Of a stretch of 64,000 bases of DNA, positions 11,711 to 22,830 are shown one piece after another. How positions within the stretch are numbered: the first letter of the stretch is position 1; each line of letters starts with the position of its first letter. The stretch comes from Geosiphon pyriformis. Its lineage: Eukaryota; Glomeromycota; Glomeromycetes; Archaeosporales; Geosiphonaceae. Both the position numbers and the translations under genes were made by a program. Below the pieces are notes generated by a model. It saw nothing but the letters and a program-made list of their open reading frames with translations, ran no database searches and was not told the origin of the DNA. The DNA lies in the NCBI GenBank assembly GCA_016748015.1, contig JAAOMT010000772.1:3541-67540 (forward strand), given 5' to 3'.

Positions 11711-13257
11711 GTGATACATCCTCTTTTTCTGTCTATTTCTTGCCTTTGGATGATGGTGGCTCTTTAAATATTCTTTGTTCTTGTGGGTTTAGTGCTATTA
11801 ATGCAAATTTGTTGTGTTCTGATGTTGGTCATCTTTCTGTCTATATGGATGGATCTTTAAGTGGCTTGGGGTCTGTTAATATAAAAGCTGGGGCTGCTGT
11901 TTTTTTTAAGGACATTAGTATGGATTTGGGTGTGAGAGTTTCTGGTTTGATGTCTTCTACCTTGACAAAGTTGCAGACCATTGCTCTAGCTCTTGAGTGT
12001 GTTCCTTCTTCTTGCTCGATTGACTTGTTTTCGAACAATCAAGCAGCTTTGGATGCTTGCAAGTTGGAATTGGATTTGGTTTACCCAGATTTTAGAAATT
12101 AGTGTTGAATTGAATGTCGCCATATTGTGAATGTCGTTTGTCATAAAAATTTAAACATTAATTGGTATAAGGTTAAAGATTATTTAGGTGTTTTAAGCAA
12201 TAAGCATGCAGATGAGTTGGCCAGAGCTGCAGCTCTCTCTCGCTGAAATCTGCCCCATTTTATCAATAAATGCTATCTTAGGGTTGATGGTGCTGCCGTT
12301 TCTGGTAATTCTAGGCATTTTGTTCAGAATGTTTTTTGATCAGTTCATTGTGCACATTGGAAAATCAGTTCTGGTTTGTGGGTAGTAGTGGATAGTCTGT
12401 ATGCAGATATTGATTGGTTCAGATCATTGCTAGTATGGCATCCAGACTCTCACATGGCTGCTGGCTTCACTAGCAAATAGACTGCTGGTTTCCAGACATA
12501 TTTTATTAAGACATTGCACTTTTGGCTCCCTGTTGCCATGCAAAAACAGCTTTATGATAAGAGTTACTCTAGTGTAGTGTGTTTGTTTTGTGGTGATGTC
12601 AAAGTTTCGGACCATGCTTTTTTTTGTCCATTTAATGCCAATGTTCATGCTCGTTTGTTGGACTCTCATGTTTCAGCTTAGGGAGTGTGATTTGGTTTAG
12701 GTCGTTCTTCCTTAGTTGTCTTACAGCTGTTGTTTACTTGTTTGTCCAACATTTTGGTCAGCATTGCTCTGTACAAGGGTTTCGTTTTTAAAAATTGGTT
12801 TCATGAGTTTGTCTCTGTTTTCAAGGATTCCAAAGTAGTGAGTCAGACCATTGTGGTCTTTGTGCATGAGTTTAGTCATGCTTTTTGGAAAGACATTTGA
12901 TTGGTTCATGTCAAGCACCATGCCTTTATGGAAAAAAATAGGCTTATTCCACATAATAAATCTGTTCTTATCTCAATTTCTGAGCATTCTTTGGTGCTGT
13001 CGATGGGCATGATTGGATTGCTGGATGTTGCTGAAGCAATTGGTGTTGGTTTCAGTTTTCATAAGTCTTGTTTGTTTTTTTTAGGCATAGGTAATAAAGT
13101 TTCTGTTCATATAAGTATATAGTGTTGTCCTAATTAGTCTGAGTGACTAATCACATGTAGAAAGAGCATAATTCACACCTAATTTAGATCATTTTGTATA
13201 ATGTATTGCATTAGGCAGTGTTTGGACTTCATTTGTTAAATGAAAAAAAAAAAAAAA
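11711..13257 (+). mobile_element. LINE copy 1, 5'-truncated, 9-bp target duplication
   Basis: A sharp rise in GC at about 11711 marks a 5'-truncated non-LTR element that ends in an A16-17 tail at 13243-13259. AACATAATT occurs at 11702-11710 and again at 13258-13266, which fits the target-site duplication made by target-primed reverse transcription. Its 3' untranslated region (13123-13242) matches that of the full-length copy ending at 21535. This shows the same family and the same 3' end. Confidence 0.8.
11740..13122 (+). pseudogene. LINE ORF2 C-terminal part (RNase H, zinc finger)
   Basis: One frame runs through this whole block without a frameshift, but seven premature stops interrupt it: TAG 12100, TGA 12106, TGA 12244, TGA 12337, TAG 12478, TAG 12679 and TGA 12898. 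A final TAG lies at 13120. In order it encodes the RNase H domain (SVYMDGSL start, then GLMSSTLTKLQTIALALE and LFSNNQAALDA; the YTDGS and SDSQ-type acidic positions read MDGS and SNNQ). A basic HHIV-like region and the WYKVK/SNKHADE end of RNase H follow. Then comes a CLFCGDVKVSDHAFFC zinc finger and the KHHAFMEKN tail. All stops can be derived from CAG, CGA or TGG by one transition. The piece is 5'-truncated, so it never had the endonuclease or reverse transcriptase. Confidence 0.8.
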
Positions 13258-13269
13258 AACATAATTTTT

Positions 13270-14240
13270 TAGATTAGTAATTATATTTGCTTTATTTTTT
13301 ATTTTTCTGATTTATATTATTATTAATGCTTTGCTATTGTTATTTTTGAGTTTTATGAAAAGTTAAAATTTGTTATTGTAAAAATTAGTATTTTGTACAA
13401 ATATTATATTTGGTAAAAAAACTCTTGAATACTATTATTATTACAAATATTAAAGTTTAAACTACTTGTCTATTAATTATAAAATGTCTTTTTTTTTCTA
13501 AGTTGTTTTTTAAGTTAGTTATTAATTCTTAGTTTTTTATATGTTTTGTTATTAATAACAAATTTCATGTTATGACTTTTACCTTCTTAATTTCTTTTTT
13601 TATTGTTTTTTTGGCTGTTTTTATTGCTAATTCTATTATTAAGTTTAGATTAAATTCTTTAAAATTTCAGATTTTAAGTTTGGTTGTTTTGGTAAAATTT
13701 ATTGTTGAACTTATTAGTTTTTTAATTGTTTTAGTAACTTTTTTTATGTTTAAAAATATGTATAAAAGTTACAAAGTTAAGAAAAATTTGCTTATTATTC
13801 TTAATATCTTTTAAAATTTTGTTTTTTTTTTAACTAATTGTCTAAGAATTTTGTCAATTTTAAAACTAAAATTGAATTTAATAATATGAATAATAATAAT
13901 TTAAGTACTGTCAAAGCACATTTTTTGAGTAAAAAAACATGTGATTTTATAAATATTTTATAACAAATATGTAATCTTAAAGTTAAAGATAGTATTAAAA
14001 AAACTAAATTGTTTTTAAGTGAATTTATTTTTGATTTTAGAAATTTGGATAATATTATTAAAAAACTTAATAAACAAAATTTACTTCCAGTTCTTTTTGG
14101 TTTAGCTTAATTAATACTTTAATTAATTTAAATAGTTAATTACATGTAGAAAATACATGATTAATATCTAATTTAAGTTATTTAATTTAACATATTATAT
14201 TTAAATACACTTTGTTAAAACATTGATAAAAAAAATATAA
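13270..14240 (+). mobile_element. Probable older LINE tail
   Basis: The last 135 bases (about 14105-14240) resemble the LINE 3' untranslated region. They share TAGTTAATTACATGTAGAAA, an ACATGATTAATATCTAATTTA-like stretch and an A-rich end, with most C and G replaced by T and A. The preceding 800 bases hold only drifted Lys/Asn/Ile-rich frames (for example 13572-13814) that I cannot align with confidence. It looks like an older insertion immediately beside LINE copy 1. Confidence 0.4.
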
Positions 14241-14977
14241 CTAATTATTTAAGCCAATTAAAATTAAACAAATAAATTTATAAAAAACTTTAATTTAAAA
14301 AAATATTATATTTATAATAAAAAACAAAATTTTATTGTAAATTTTTTGTTATATATATTCAATAAAAAAATTTTTTAATATATTTTTATACTTTGTATTA
14401 TGTAATTTTTATAACTTTTACAACTATTTTTTCAATATTATTTTATATTTTTAAATAATTAAAAAAAATAGAAATTAAAAAACAATTAAAATAAATACAA
14501 TTTAATATTATAAAAATAATTTTAATTAAAAATTATTTTACTGAATTGTTAAAATCTTTTTAAATTTTAAAATGAACTAAAAACATTGGGTATAAATAAA
14601 TAAATTTTACTAATTTAATTTGTATTTTATTAATGTTTTTTGTTTTTTGTTTTAACTTTTAGAAAATAAAAAATATTTTTTAATTATTTAATGTTTTTAT
14701 TATTAAATTGATAATTTTTTTATAGTCTTAAAAATTATTATATATATATATATATTTAATTAAACAAAAAAAACTATTTTTAATTAAATTATAAATTATT
14801 AAATTATTTGTTTTTTGGCAAATTTTTTAAACTATTTTTTAAATAATTTTATAAAATTAAATATAATTGTTTATTTTTATGTAATATTGTATTTGTATTA
14901 TATATATTTTAATTATTATTTATAAATCTATACTATTTATATTAAATTAATTATTATAATTAATAATTGGTTAATTT
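14241..14977. other. AT-rich spacer, nothing recognised
   Basis: This is almost pure A/T DNA with a short TA repeat near 14739-14755. No open frame has a domain signal. It served as the target into which the full-length LINE inserted. Confidence 0.5.
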
Positions 14978-14992
14978 ATAATAATAATTTAA
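14978..14992. repeat. 15-bp target-site duplication, left
   Basis: ATAATAATAATTTAA here is repeated exactly at 21536-21550, directly flanking the full-length LINE. Perfect identity fits a recent insertion. The duplication contains only A and T, so C-to-T mutation could not have eroded it. Confidence 0.85.
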
Positions 14993-15203
14993 ATCTTTCT
15001 CTTGTCGATCCCCTGCCTATGACGAGAGCATAGTTTTTGCTGATAGAATAGCTTTTCCTTTCCCTTTTCCCTTTTTTACTTTAGTTATTTCTCTTAATAC
15101 ACCCCTCTTTATTGCCATAGAACTAGCGAATTTGTCTACTGGTAGTTCTGGTTCTGGATCGACTGGGTTGGGGACCTGGTCTGGCACCAAAAAAAAGATG
15201 TGA

Positions 15204-16727
15204 GTTGAGAGTGTCTACTCTCATGGTCCGTCATATAAGAAATCTAGAAAACCTGAGGTTGCTGGTGGAATTGTGGATTCATCTGCTGGCCCTCTGCCTG
15301 CTGTTTTGTTACATTCAGGCAATGAAAAACATAAGGTATCTTGGAGAAGTAAAGTCGAGAATGACGAGTTAAGTATAAGTGGAGTGTCAGATGTAGAGAA
15401 TATGACAAACACTATTGCCAAAGAAACAAGCTATGTAGAATCTGGTGATGATAATGAAATAAACGAGGCTACACCAAGAAAAACCTGGACCCGTACTTAC
15501 ATGCTAGGCAAATCTCCGAAAGCTCCAACATTTAACTCCATGAGTGATGATGAGAATGCACTTAGTCTTCTGTCTCCGAAAATGTTTAATGGCTCCAATC
15601 AGATGTCATCTGTTAAGTCACATGCTATGGAAAAGCGAAGCTTTGAGCCAGTAAAATTTTTCATATTAGATATTGAGGTTTCGGCAGTACCTAGGAAGAC
15701 AAATGTTGATAAGTTGATGGCAATTAAAAAAATCTTTTATCGAATTGATGGATTTGGGGGAGCTTCGACTCCCTCAAAATTTCCTGGCATAATAAGATCT
15801 ACATTCATTTCTGAATTGAGTTTGGGCAGGGCAAAAAATATGGCGATCAGTGAAAAAATCATAGTAAATAATGATCTCAGAAGAGTAAACAGTTGTTCGG
15901 ATTGGGAGGTGATAATCAAAGAGATTCCTGTCGATCTTCTCAAATTTGTGGTTGAGGCGGTGTTTTCTAAATTTGGAAAAATTGTGTCAATCAAAATGCA
16001 GCTGATTGGTCTTTGGCAAAAGGCCTTGGTCAAATTTGAATCATCTAAAGTAGCTAGTCTAGTCACTTCTAAATGGTCGGTCTTCGTGAGAAAGGATTTA
16101 GTGCATGTGGCTTTGGCAATCAATAATAAACAAACGTGGGTATTGAGAGATCAGCATCAAACTTTGCTTTATACTCTTCCAGTTGGCACCAATGCCCATG
16201 ATCTCTCCAGTTTGTTGAAATCATATGGTGGGAAGACTTGTTACATTGGCCGTAATCCTAATTTATATGTTCGTGATAGATGCGCTGTAATTTGTTTTGG
16301 TGATGAGGCATCCAAGTTGGCTGCTATTGGTACTGTTCTAGTTTTCAAAGGTGTGAGTTTGTATTGGGCTGGTCTTTCTTTGGCCAGTTGCACTCGTTGT
16401 AAACAATTCAGTCATGTTATAGTCAACTGTTCCTTGGGTGTGAATTCTGGTGTTCATGAGAAGAGGGTGGTTTCTGATCAAGATTGGATTTGTCTGGCTG
16501 GGATATATAAGAAAAAATCAGCCTTGGTTTCGTCTGGTACTCTTCTGTCCATCATTCATGATGCTGTTGTTGAGTTCAGCTCTAGTAGTTCCAAAGTCCT
16601 CACTGCCAAAGTGAGTGGTTTGGAAACAAAATTGATTGCTTTGGAGGCCTCAGTTGGTTCAGTTTTGGATAAGTTAAATATTTTGTGCTCTGGTTCGGGT
16701 TTGTCAGTTCCCCTGTCTTCTCAATGA
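15204..16727 (+). CDS. LINE ORF1 protein (open part)
   Basis: ORF1 encodes the nucleic-acid-binding chaperone partner of LINE retrotransposition. The frame is open for 507 codons from 15204. A TGA at 15201-15203, just after KKKM, looks like a former CGA, and the frame is open again upstream to at least 15021 (GSSGSGSTGLG at about 15141-15173), so the true start lies further 5' and is not certain. A GTG at 15273 is not a convincing start. Visible parts are a charged, Ser-rich N-terminus, then MAIKKIFYRIDGFGGASTPS and EVIIKEIPVDLLKFVVEAVF followed by FSKFGKIVSIKMQL, which has the shape of an RRM-like fold. Next comes a Cys block CTRCKQFSHVIVNC near residue 390 of the frame, where CCHC knuckles sit in such proteins. 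A C-terminal region may be coiled (SGLETKLIALEASVGSVLDKL). Its stop overlaps the ORF2 start (ATGA, 16724-16727). Confidence 0.8.
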   Translation, partial: VESVYSHGPSYKKSRKPEVAGGIVDSSAGPLPAVLLHSGNEKHKVSWRSKVENDELSISGVSDVENMTNTIAKETSYVESGDDNEINEATPRKTWTRTYMLGKSPKAPTFNSMSDDENALSLLSPKMFNGSNQMSSVKSHAMEKRSFEPVKFFILDIEVSAVPRKTNVDKLMAIKKIFYRIDGFGGASTPSKFPGIIRSTFISELSLGRAKNMAISEKIIVNNDLRRVNSCSDWEVIIKEIPVDLLKFVVEAVFSKFGKIVSIKMQLIGLWQKALVKFESSKVASLVTSKWSVFVRKDLVHVALAINNKQTWVLRDQHQTLLYTLPVGTNAHDLSSLLKSYGGKTCYIGRNPNLYVRDRCAVICFGDEASKLAAIGTVLVFKGVSLYWAGLSLASCTRCKQFSHVIVNCSLGVNSGVHEKRVVSDQDWICLAGIYKKKSALVSSGTLLSIIHDAVVEFSSSSSKVLTAKVSGLETKLIALEASVGSVLDKLNILCSGSGLSVPLSSQ

Positions 16728-19700
16728 CTCACTTAATTTGGAAAATTACCATGTGTAATGTCAGAGGTATAAACAATCCTGCAAAGCAGGAAGATGTCAT
16801 TCATTGGCACAAGGATATGAACAATTTGATTTCTATTGTTACCGAGACCAAGCTAAAGGGTAAGATCCGTCCATGGATTGCAACTAGATTTGATAGTGTT
16901 CGAGTCTTTACTTCAGGTCAAGATTCTGGTAATCTGGGTTTGGGTGTTGCTATTGTTGTGGACAATTCTTTGGCTTGCCATGTGTGTAAGGTTTCTAAGA
17001 TGCCTGGTCAGCTTCTCTCGATTAAGTTGCTTTTTAAGAACAAACTTTCAGTATTAATTTTGGGGCTTTATGCTGGTGTCTTTTTGACAGCCCGTTTCTC
17101 TCAGGCCAGTGAAGTCAATTCCCTGATAGCTAGAGCTGTGAATTAGTCTTCTTTTGTTGTTTTGGGTGGTGATTTCAATGAAGATGGCTCTCACAGGTGT
17201 GCTAGTTTTAAGAAGTGTTTGGATTTGGGAATAGTCAATTCTCTGGCAGGGAATTCATTGGCAAAAAGTCCTACCTGGAGAAATTCAAGGGGTGTTGTAA
17301 GAACTATTGATTATGTGTTTATTTCGTCAAATTTGGTCAATGCAATAGTAAGCCGAGACGTTTTGAATGTTTGTGAGTATTTTAATACTGATCATCAAGC
17401 GGTTTGTGTGTTTGTAGATTTGGGTGAGCTTTTGGATACACATTTGAACTCTCTTCGTAGGCAGGCAAATAGAGATTGATAGAAGTTTAACATTAGGGGC
17501 GCTGATGAAAGTAAATGGGACGATTTCAGGAGTGCCACTTTGGCCAATACAGCAATGTTTTCAGATAAGTTTGCCACCTCTGTAAGATTTTCAGATTTGG
17601 ATGTGATGTGGGACGTCATTTGCGAGGTCATGGTGTTTTCAGCTAATGGTACTTTCAAAAAAAAATGGTTCAAGGACTTTGATAGAGTTTTTTCCAAAAA
17701 ATCTTCGAAGTTTTACAAATTGGAGCTTTTGGTTTCTAAGATTATCAAGGCATCATGTAAGGGAGATGTTGTTGGTTTTGCTTCTTTCATGGATTGTTGG
17801 GCTTCTCTGGACAGTATTAAGGCTTTATTCGTTTGGGATCTGATGGATTTTGGTATAGACTCTGGTCATGTCCTTTCTGCTCTTTCGAGTGCTCAAAAAT
17901 CATATCGTGCATCTAAGCTTATTGAGTTTTAGAATGCCAAGGAGGCTAACATTAGATCAGCCATAGATAGGAGAATGGAAAGCTTTGAGGTCAATAAAGA
18001 TCATACAATAAGGAGTGTGCTGGAGCGCCCATTTTGTAAGGTGGTGCTTAACCACTTGGTTGTTGATAGTGAGCTGGTTTTGGAGTCTGATCAGGTTATG
18101 AGCAAAGTGGACGTGATCATGAAGGATTGGACTAAAAAGCGTTAGGTGGTCGATAATATATCAAGCGAATGGTGTCACCAATATCGGCCTTTGGAGTATG
18201 TTTTTAATAAGACTTTTTCAGAAGTGATGTGTCCGATTGGTTTTGATGAGTTGTTTGGGGTGGTTTCCGTTCTTCTTGATGGCAAAGCTGCTGGTCTGTT
18301 GGGTATCTCAAATGAGCTTTGGAAACATTGCGATAGGTCTGTCTTGAAGATGTTGTTGGTGCTTTTGAATGTTTGCTTGGCTGGTGAATTAGTGCCCGGC
18401 CCATGAAAAGAGGCCTGGGTTTCAATGATTCCCAAGCCTTATGAGTGGGAGGGTGTTCTAACGAACACACGTTCTATTGCTTTGATCAAAACAGCTCGCA
18501 AGATTCTTTCCAAGGTTCTCTCTGATAGGATTTCTACTGCATGCAGTACTTTCAATGTTCTTCGTGGGGACAATTTTTCGGTTTTAAAGGGTACGACTAC
18601 TCAATCTCCCATTTTTGCGATTGGTTCAGTAATTGAGGATGCTCTGGAAAAGAACCGTAAGCTCTGGCTGGTGTTGCAGGATATGAGGAAGGCTTATGAT
18701 TCAGTTGGCTGAGAACATCTTGAAAAAAGCCTGGTCAGGATTAAGATGTGCAACAAATTTATTCGGTTCTTTGGTAGTATACACAAGAGTCGCACCAATC
18801 GAGTGATGATAGATTTCGGTTTGACTAGTGGTTATTGTGTATATGATGACTTAGATCAGGGAGAAGTTTTTTCCCCCCTTCTGTGATGCATTTTCTATGA
18901 TCCTTTGTTGTGTGAAGTCAAACGTCAGGAGAGTGTGTGTGGGTATAGGCTGAATTTGTACTTTATCTCTAAAAATGGACGTGCTGAGACTCAGGCTGGA
19001 CTTTTTTCTTTTTTTGCCATTAGTGCTTTTGTCAATGATACAATTTGGGTTGATAACAGTCAAGCTGTCATTCAGCACATTCTCAATGTCACCAGTGAAT
19101 TTTTTTGGGTCAATGATATTTCTATTAACAATGACAAAACAGTGGCCATTTCCATCAATAGCAGAGTCAGCAGTCCTTCCCTTTCTATTAGTGACTTACC
19201 CATTTCCATTGCCAAGAAGGGGGAATCTCATCAGTATCTGGGTATTTTTCTTTCAACTAAGGGTCTTTCAAAGCCGAGTTTGGCTAAGACGCATTCAGAT
19301 GTTCGCTTTTTCGTCAATTTGGTTCTGAGAAAAGCTATTTCAGATAAACAATTCCTGTACTTAGTGTTGGCGATTCTCCAGTCCATAATCAGTTATCGGA
19401 CACAATTTAGTTTTATACTGGTTGGTGTTTGTGCTAAGTGGGATGCTCTGGTCCACAAGGGCTTGAAGCTTAAGTCTGGCCTTCCACTTGATTTTCCCAG
19501 TGATACGCTGCACCACTCTTTATTTTATAGTTTGAAATCTTTCTTGCAGGTACAGTCTGAGTGTAAAGTGGTCTCTTTTGTCAGTTTTGTGAACTCTGAT
19601 GGGATCTTGGGTTGCTTATTTTCTCACAGGTCTCATGACTTGCAAGTTCGGTGTTGGCGTCCTATTCACCCATTAAATTTTCTTGTTTGAGTTAATATCA

Positions 19701-21406
19701 GTGCTTCCAACAACTTTTTGGCAGGCTTGGTCTGTATTCTTCTTGACTGCAATTTGTCTTTGGGTGGATCTTTTGTTAGTTCTTTTTGGTCTAGTGGCAG
19801 TACACCTATGTTTACTGTTTTGGGTAAATCTAAGTTTTCTAAGTTTCTTTCTTCTCTCTGATAGTTTGGCATTGCCTTTGTTGATTAACTTTGTGACTGT
19901 TATGGTGCCATCTTTGACTGGTATACCTTCAAGTGATGGAAGAGGCTGGACCTCCGTGGCCCCGTTCCGTAATGGTTCAAGCTTACTACTGCGTTTCTCA
20001 ATGATGCTTCTCTCCTTTCTAAGTTTGTCTCAGATGGTGCTGTTTATCAAGATATTCTTGGTTCTGCTGATTATGCTTCTGTTTGTGGTTGTCTTTCTCA
20101 GGTCATTTCTGGTAGCTTGTCTGTTTACACGGACGGGTCTTTGAGAAGTTTGGGTACTGCTGGCTGTAGAGCTGGTGCTGCTGCTTTTTTCGAGGACATT
20201 GATTTGGATTTGGGGGTTGGTGTATCGGGCTTAATGTCATCCACCCTTGTGGAATTGCAGGCTATTGCGTTGGCCATGGAGTGTGTTCCTTTGTCCTGTT
20301 CTGTTTGCGTGTTTTCTGATAGTCAGTCTGCTTTGAATGCTTGTAAGTCAGAAATAGATCTTGTGTGTCCTGACTTTTGCAATCAGTGTTGGGTTGAGCG
20401 TTGGCATATCGCTAATATTATTCGTAGTAAAAATTTGAGAGTTAGTTGGCACAAGGTCAAAGGTCACTCTGGCGTTTCTGGTAATGAGCGTGCTGATGAG
20501 ATTGCTGGCATTGTCTCTTTTTCCAGTTGGCATTTGCGTCTTTGCTTGGATGAACATTTTCTGATGGCTGATGGTAGTGTGGTTTTGGGCAATTTGAGAC
20601 ACTTTGTTCATGATATCTACTGATTGATTTGTCATGCACGCTGGAAAGTTGGTTCTGGTGCTAGGTTTTTAAAGGATGATTTGCTTTTTGATGTTGACTG
20701 GTTTCGCTCTTCTATGGTCTGGCATCCTGACTCGCACATGGTCACCAGCTCCACTAGCAGACCCTCAGCTAATGCTCATACCTATTTCATGAAGGCTTTG
20801 CATCACCAGTTACCTGTTGCTGTGAGAAAGCGTCTTTATAATAAATATTACACTAGTGTACTGTGTTTATATTGTGGTGATGTGGAGTCTTCGGACCATG
20901 TATTCTTTTGTAAGGTTGACAATTCTGCTCTTAGTCGGATATTGAATTCTTACGTGGCTTCTTGAAAGACTCTTACTGGTTTGTCACTCTTTTCGTCAGT
21001 TGTAATGCAGCTTTTGTCATCTTGTGCTTCTGATTTCCCTGTGTTTGTGGCTCTATGCAAAGGTTTTGTGTTTAATGATTGGTTTTGCGAGGCTGTTTCT
21101 GTGTTCCGTGACCCCAAAATTGCAGAATTGGAGGTGGTTAAGTTTGTGCACTCTCTTGGTCTTGCCTTTAGGGATGGTGTTTAGATGGTTCGTGCTAAGC
21201 ATCATGCTTATATGGAAAAGGCCAAGTTGATTCCGTTGGATGGTTCAACACCTGTTTCAGTCTCTGGTCTGATTTCAGGGTTTTCTGCTGGTGTTGTCAA
21301 GCTGCTTGGCATTACTGAGGCTGTGGGCGTTCATTTTGGTTTTCATAAACTGTGTTTGTTTTTTTCTGATGTAAGCAGTTTAGTTTCAGTTTGTATATCT
21401 GAGTAG
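16724..21406 (+). pseudogene. LINE ORF2: APE endonuclease, reverse transcriptase, RNase H
   Basis: This is the retrotransposition polyprotein, 1,560 codons, in one frame from the ATG at 16724 to the TAG at 21404. APE endonuclease residues are visible: NVRG at the start, TETKLK, GGDFNED near 17165, IDYVFIS near 17308, and TDHQA near 17390. The reverse transcriptase follows: KTARKILSKVLSDRIS, DNFSVLKGTTTQ, motif A DMRKAYDSVG near 18680, motif B region DQGEVFSPLL near 18857, and motif C FVNDTIW near 19029, where FVDDTIW is expected. RNase H starts with SVYTDGSL at 20117, then ELQAIALAME, VFSDSQSAL and GHSGVSGNERADE. A CLYCGDVESSDHVFFC finger follows near 20865. Premature stops begin at 17144, 17477, 17480, 17930, 18143, 18404, 18710, 18884, 19688, 19859, 19862, 19886, 19934, 19970, 20621, 20963 and 21182. 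No frameshift is needed anywhere. Confidence 0.9.
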
Positions 21407-21535
21407 TGTTGTTCTGATTGGCCCGAATGGCTGGTCACGTGTAGACAATACATGATTCACATCTAGTATAGATCATTTCCTTAATGTGTAGCTCTAAGTA
21501 GTGTTTGGATCTTACTTGTAAAATGTAAAAAAAAA
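21407..21535 (+). other. LINE 3' untranslated region and A-rich tail
   Basis: The segment is shared, in order, with the ends of LINE copies 1, 2, 4 and 5: TGTTGTTCTGATTGG, a CTGGTCACGTGTAGA block, TCACATCTAGTATAGATCAT, and GTAGTGTTTGGAT before the tail. The conservation across copies suggests it holds the site recognised by the element's own reverse transcriptase. Confidence 0.75.
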
Positions 21536-21550
21536 ATAATAATAATTTAA
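21536..21550. repeat. 15-bp target-site duplication, right
   Basis: This is an exact repeat of 14978-14992, placed directly after the A-rich tail of LINE copy 3. Confidence 0.85.
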
Positions 21551-22610
21551 TAATATTTATATGTTAAATTTTATTAAATAATATTTTTTTTTTAAAATTA
21601 AACTTATTAAAATTAAAGTTGATTTTTTATGAATAAATTATTTAATAATTTTTAAATATTTGCTTTATTTATTTGTTGTTACAAGTTTTAAAACTCAGTA
21701 TTAATAAGTTTATTAATTGTATTAAACATTAATATTTTTATTTTTTGGTTAAATAATACTTTTAAACAATATTAAAACAAGATATACAGTTAATATATTA
21801 CTTTAAACTAATTTTAAAGTTGCTTTTTCAATAATATTTTTAAACTATTGTAATTTTTTTAATTAAATTTTTTGTAATATTTTTTGATATATATTGTTTA
21901 TAAGTTTAATTAAATTAAGATAAAATAAGCAAGAACAAAGTTTTTATTTACAAATTATATTGTTTTATGCCAAAATAAATTTGAATTTTTTAATTATTTT
22001 ATGATTAAAATATTTAAATATTTATATTTTGAAAAATAAGATAGAAAAAAAATTATTTTGTTAATATTTTCTTAAAAAAAGTTTTTATTTTATAAAAAAA
22101 TTTAGAATTATTAAGAATAATTTCTAAATAAATATTTGATTTTTAAAGAAATTAAAATAATAATTTATAATAATAGAATACAAAAAATAAAAAGTTTTTA
22201 AAATGAAAAAAAAAGAAATAATAAAAATAATAAAATATTTTAATTAATTTAAAATTTTTTTCAAATTTTTAAATGTTTTTTATTGTGTTTTAATTTTTTA
22301 TGATTAAAGTAAATTAATTTAAACAATGTTTAATTTCTATTATTGGTTTTAAATTTTGGAATATTTGATTATAAAATACAAAAAATTAATATTCTGAATT
22401 TAAAAATTTAAAAATTAAATAATTATTTTTAGTAATATATTTTTAAATAGTTTTTATACGCAATTTTTTTAAAAGTTTTATTATTTAAACATAATTTGTA
22501 AATTTTATTATCTAAAATATTGTAAATATAAAATGATTTATTTTGTTTATTATTAAAATTTTTACTTTATTGTTTTTTAGCTTTTGTATAATATAATATA
22601 ATTTTATTTT
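21551..22610. other. AT-rich spacer, nothing recognised
   Basis: This spacer consists of A/T runs with essentially no CpG. I see no coding frame, RNA or transposon signature on either strand. Confidence 0.5.
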
Positions 22611-22830
22611 TTATTTTATAAATAATATAATTGTTTGTTATATTTAGCTTTTTATTGTTTTTTAAAAGTATTTAATATTGTATATTATAATTTAATAATT
22701 GTTTTTTAAAATTTTTAATAATATAATAAAAATTTTTTTTTTTATTTTATAAATAATATAATTGTTTATTATATTTGGTTTTTTATTGTTTTTTAAAAAT
22801 ATTTAATATTGTATATTACAATTTAATAAT
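22611..22830. repeat. 131-bp tandem duplication beside LINE copy 4
   Basis: A unit starting TTATTTTATAAATAATATA at 22611 is repeated from 22742 with few changes. The second unit breaks off at 22830, where LINE copy 4 begins. Its missing end (TGTTTTTTAAAATTTTTAAT) reappears after the LINE at about 23858. The first unit is therefore a readable copy of the empty insertion site. Confidence 0.75.

Larger units (their letters stand above)
14993..21535 (+). mobile_element. LINE copy 3, full length (6.5 kb)
   Basis: This is a complete non-LTR retrotransposon. It has a short 5' leader, ORF1 (RNA-binding protein with a CCHC-like knuckle), ORF2 (APE endonuclease, reverse transcriptase, RNase H, C-terminal zinc finger), a ~120-bp 3' untranslated region and an A-rich tail. 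Both ends are set by the 15-bp duplication at 14978 and 21536. Its GC content is far above the flanks. The domain set (APE plus RNase H) places it in the I/Tad-like group of LINEs as known from fungi. It cannot be autonomous now: ORF1 has one early TGA and ORF2 has 17 in-frame stops, and the reverse transcriptase active site reads FVND instead of the expected FVDD. Confidence 0.9.

Noticed and set aside
19683-20144. A 153-codon hydrophobic ORF
   Set aside because: It is out of frame with LINE ORF2. The ORF2 frame continues through the same stretch with five stops and clear family sequence, so this is a shadow.
16724-21406. TGA and TAG read as sense codons (alternative code or readthrough)
   Set aside because: The stops replace Arg, Gln and Trp codons alike and differ between copies. 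That fits C-to-T decay and not a single reassigned codon.
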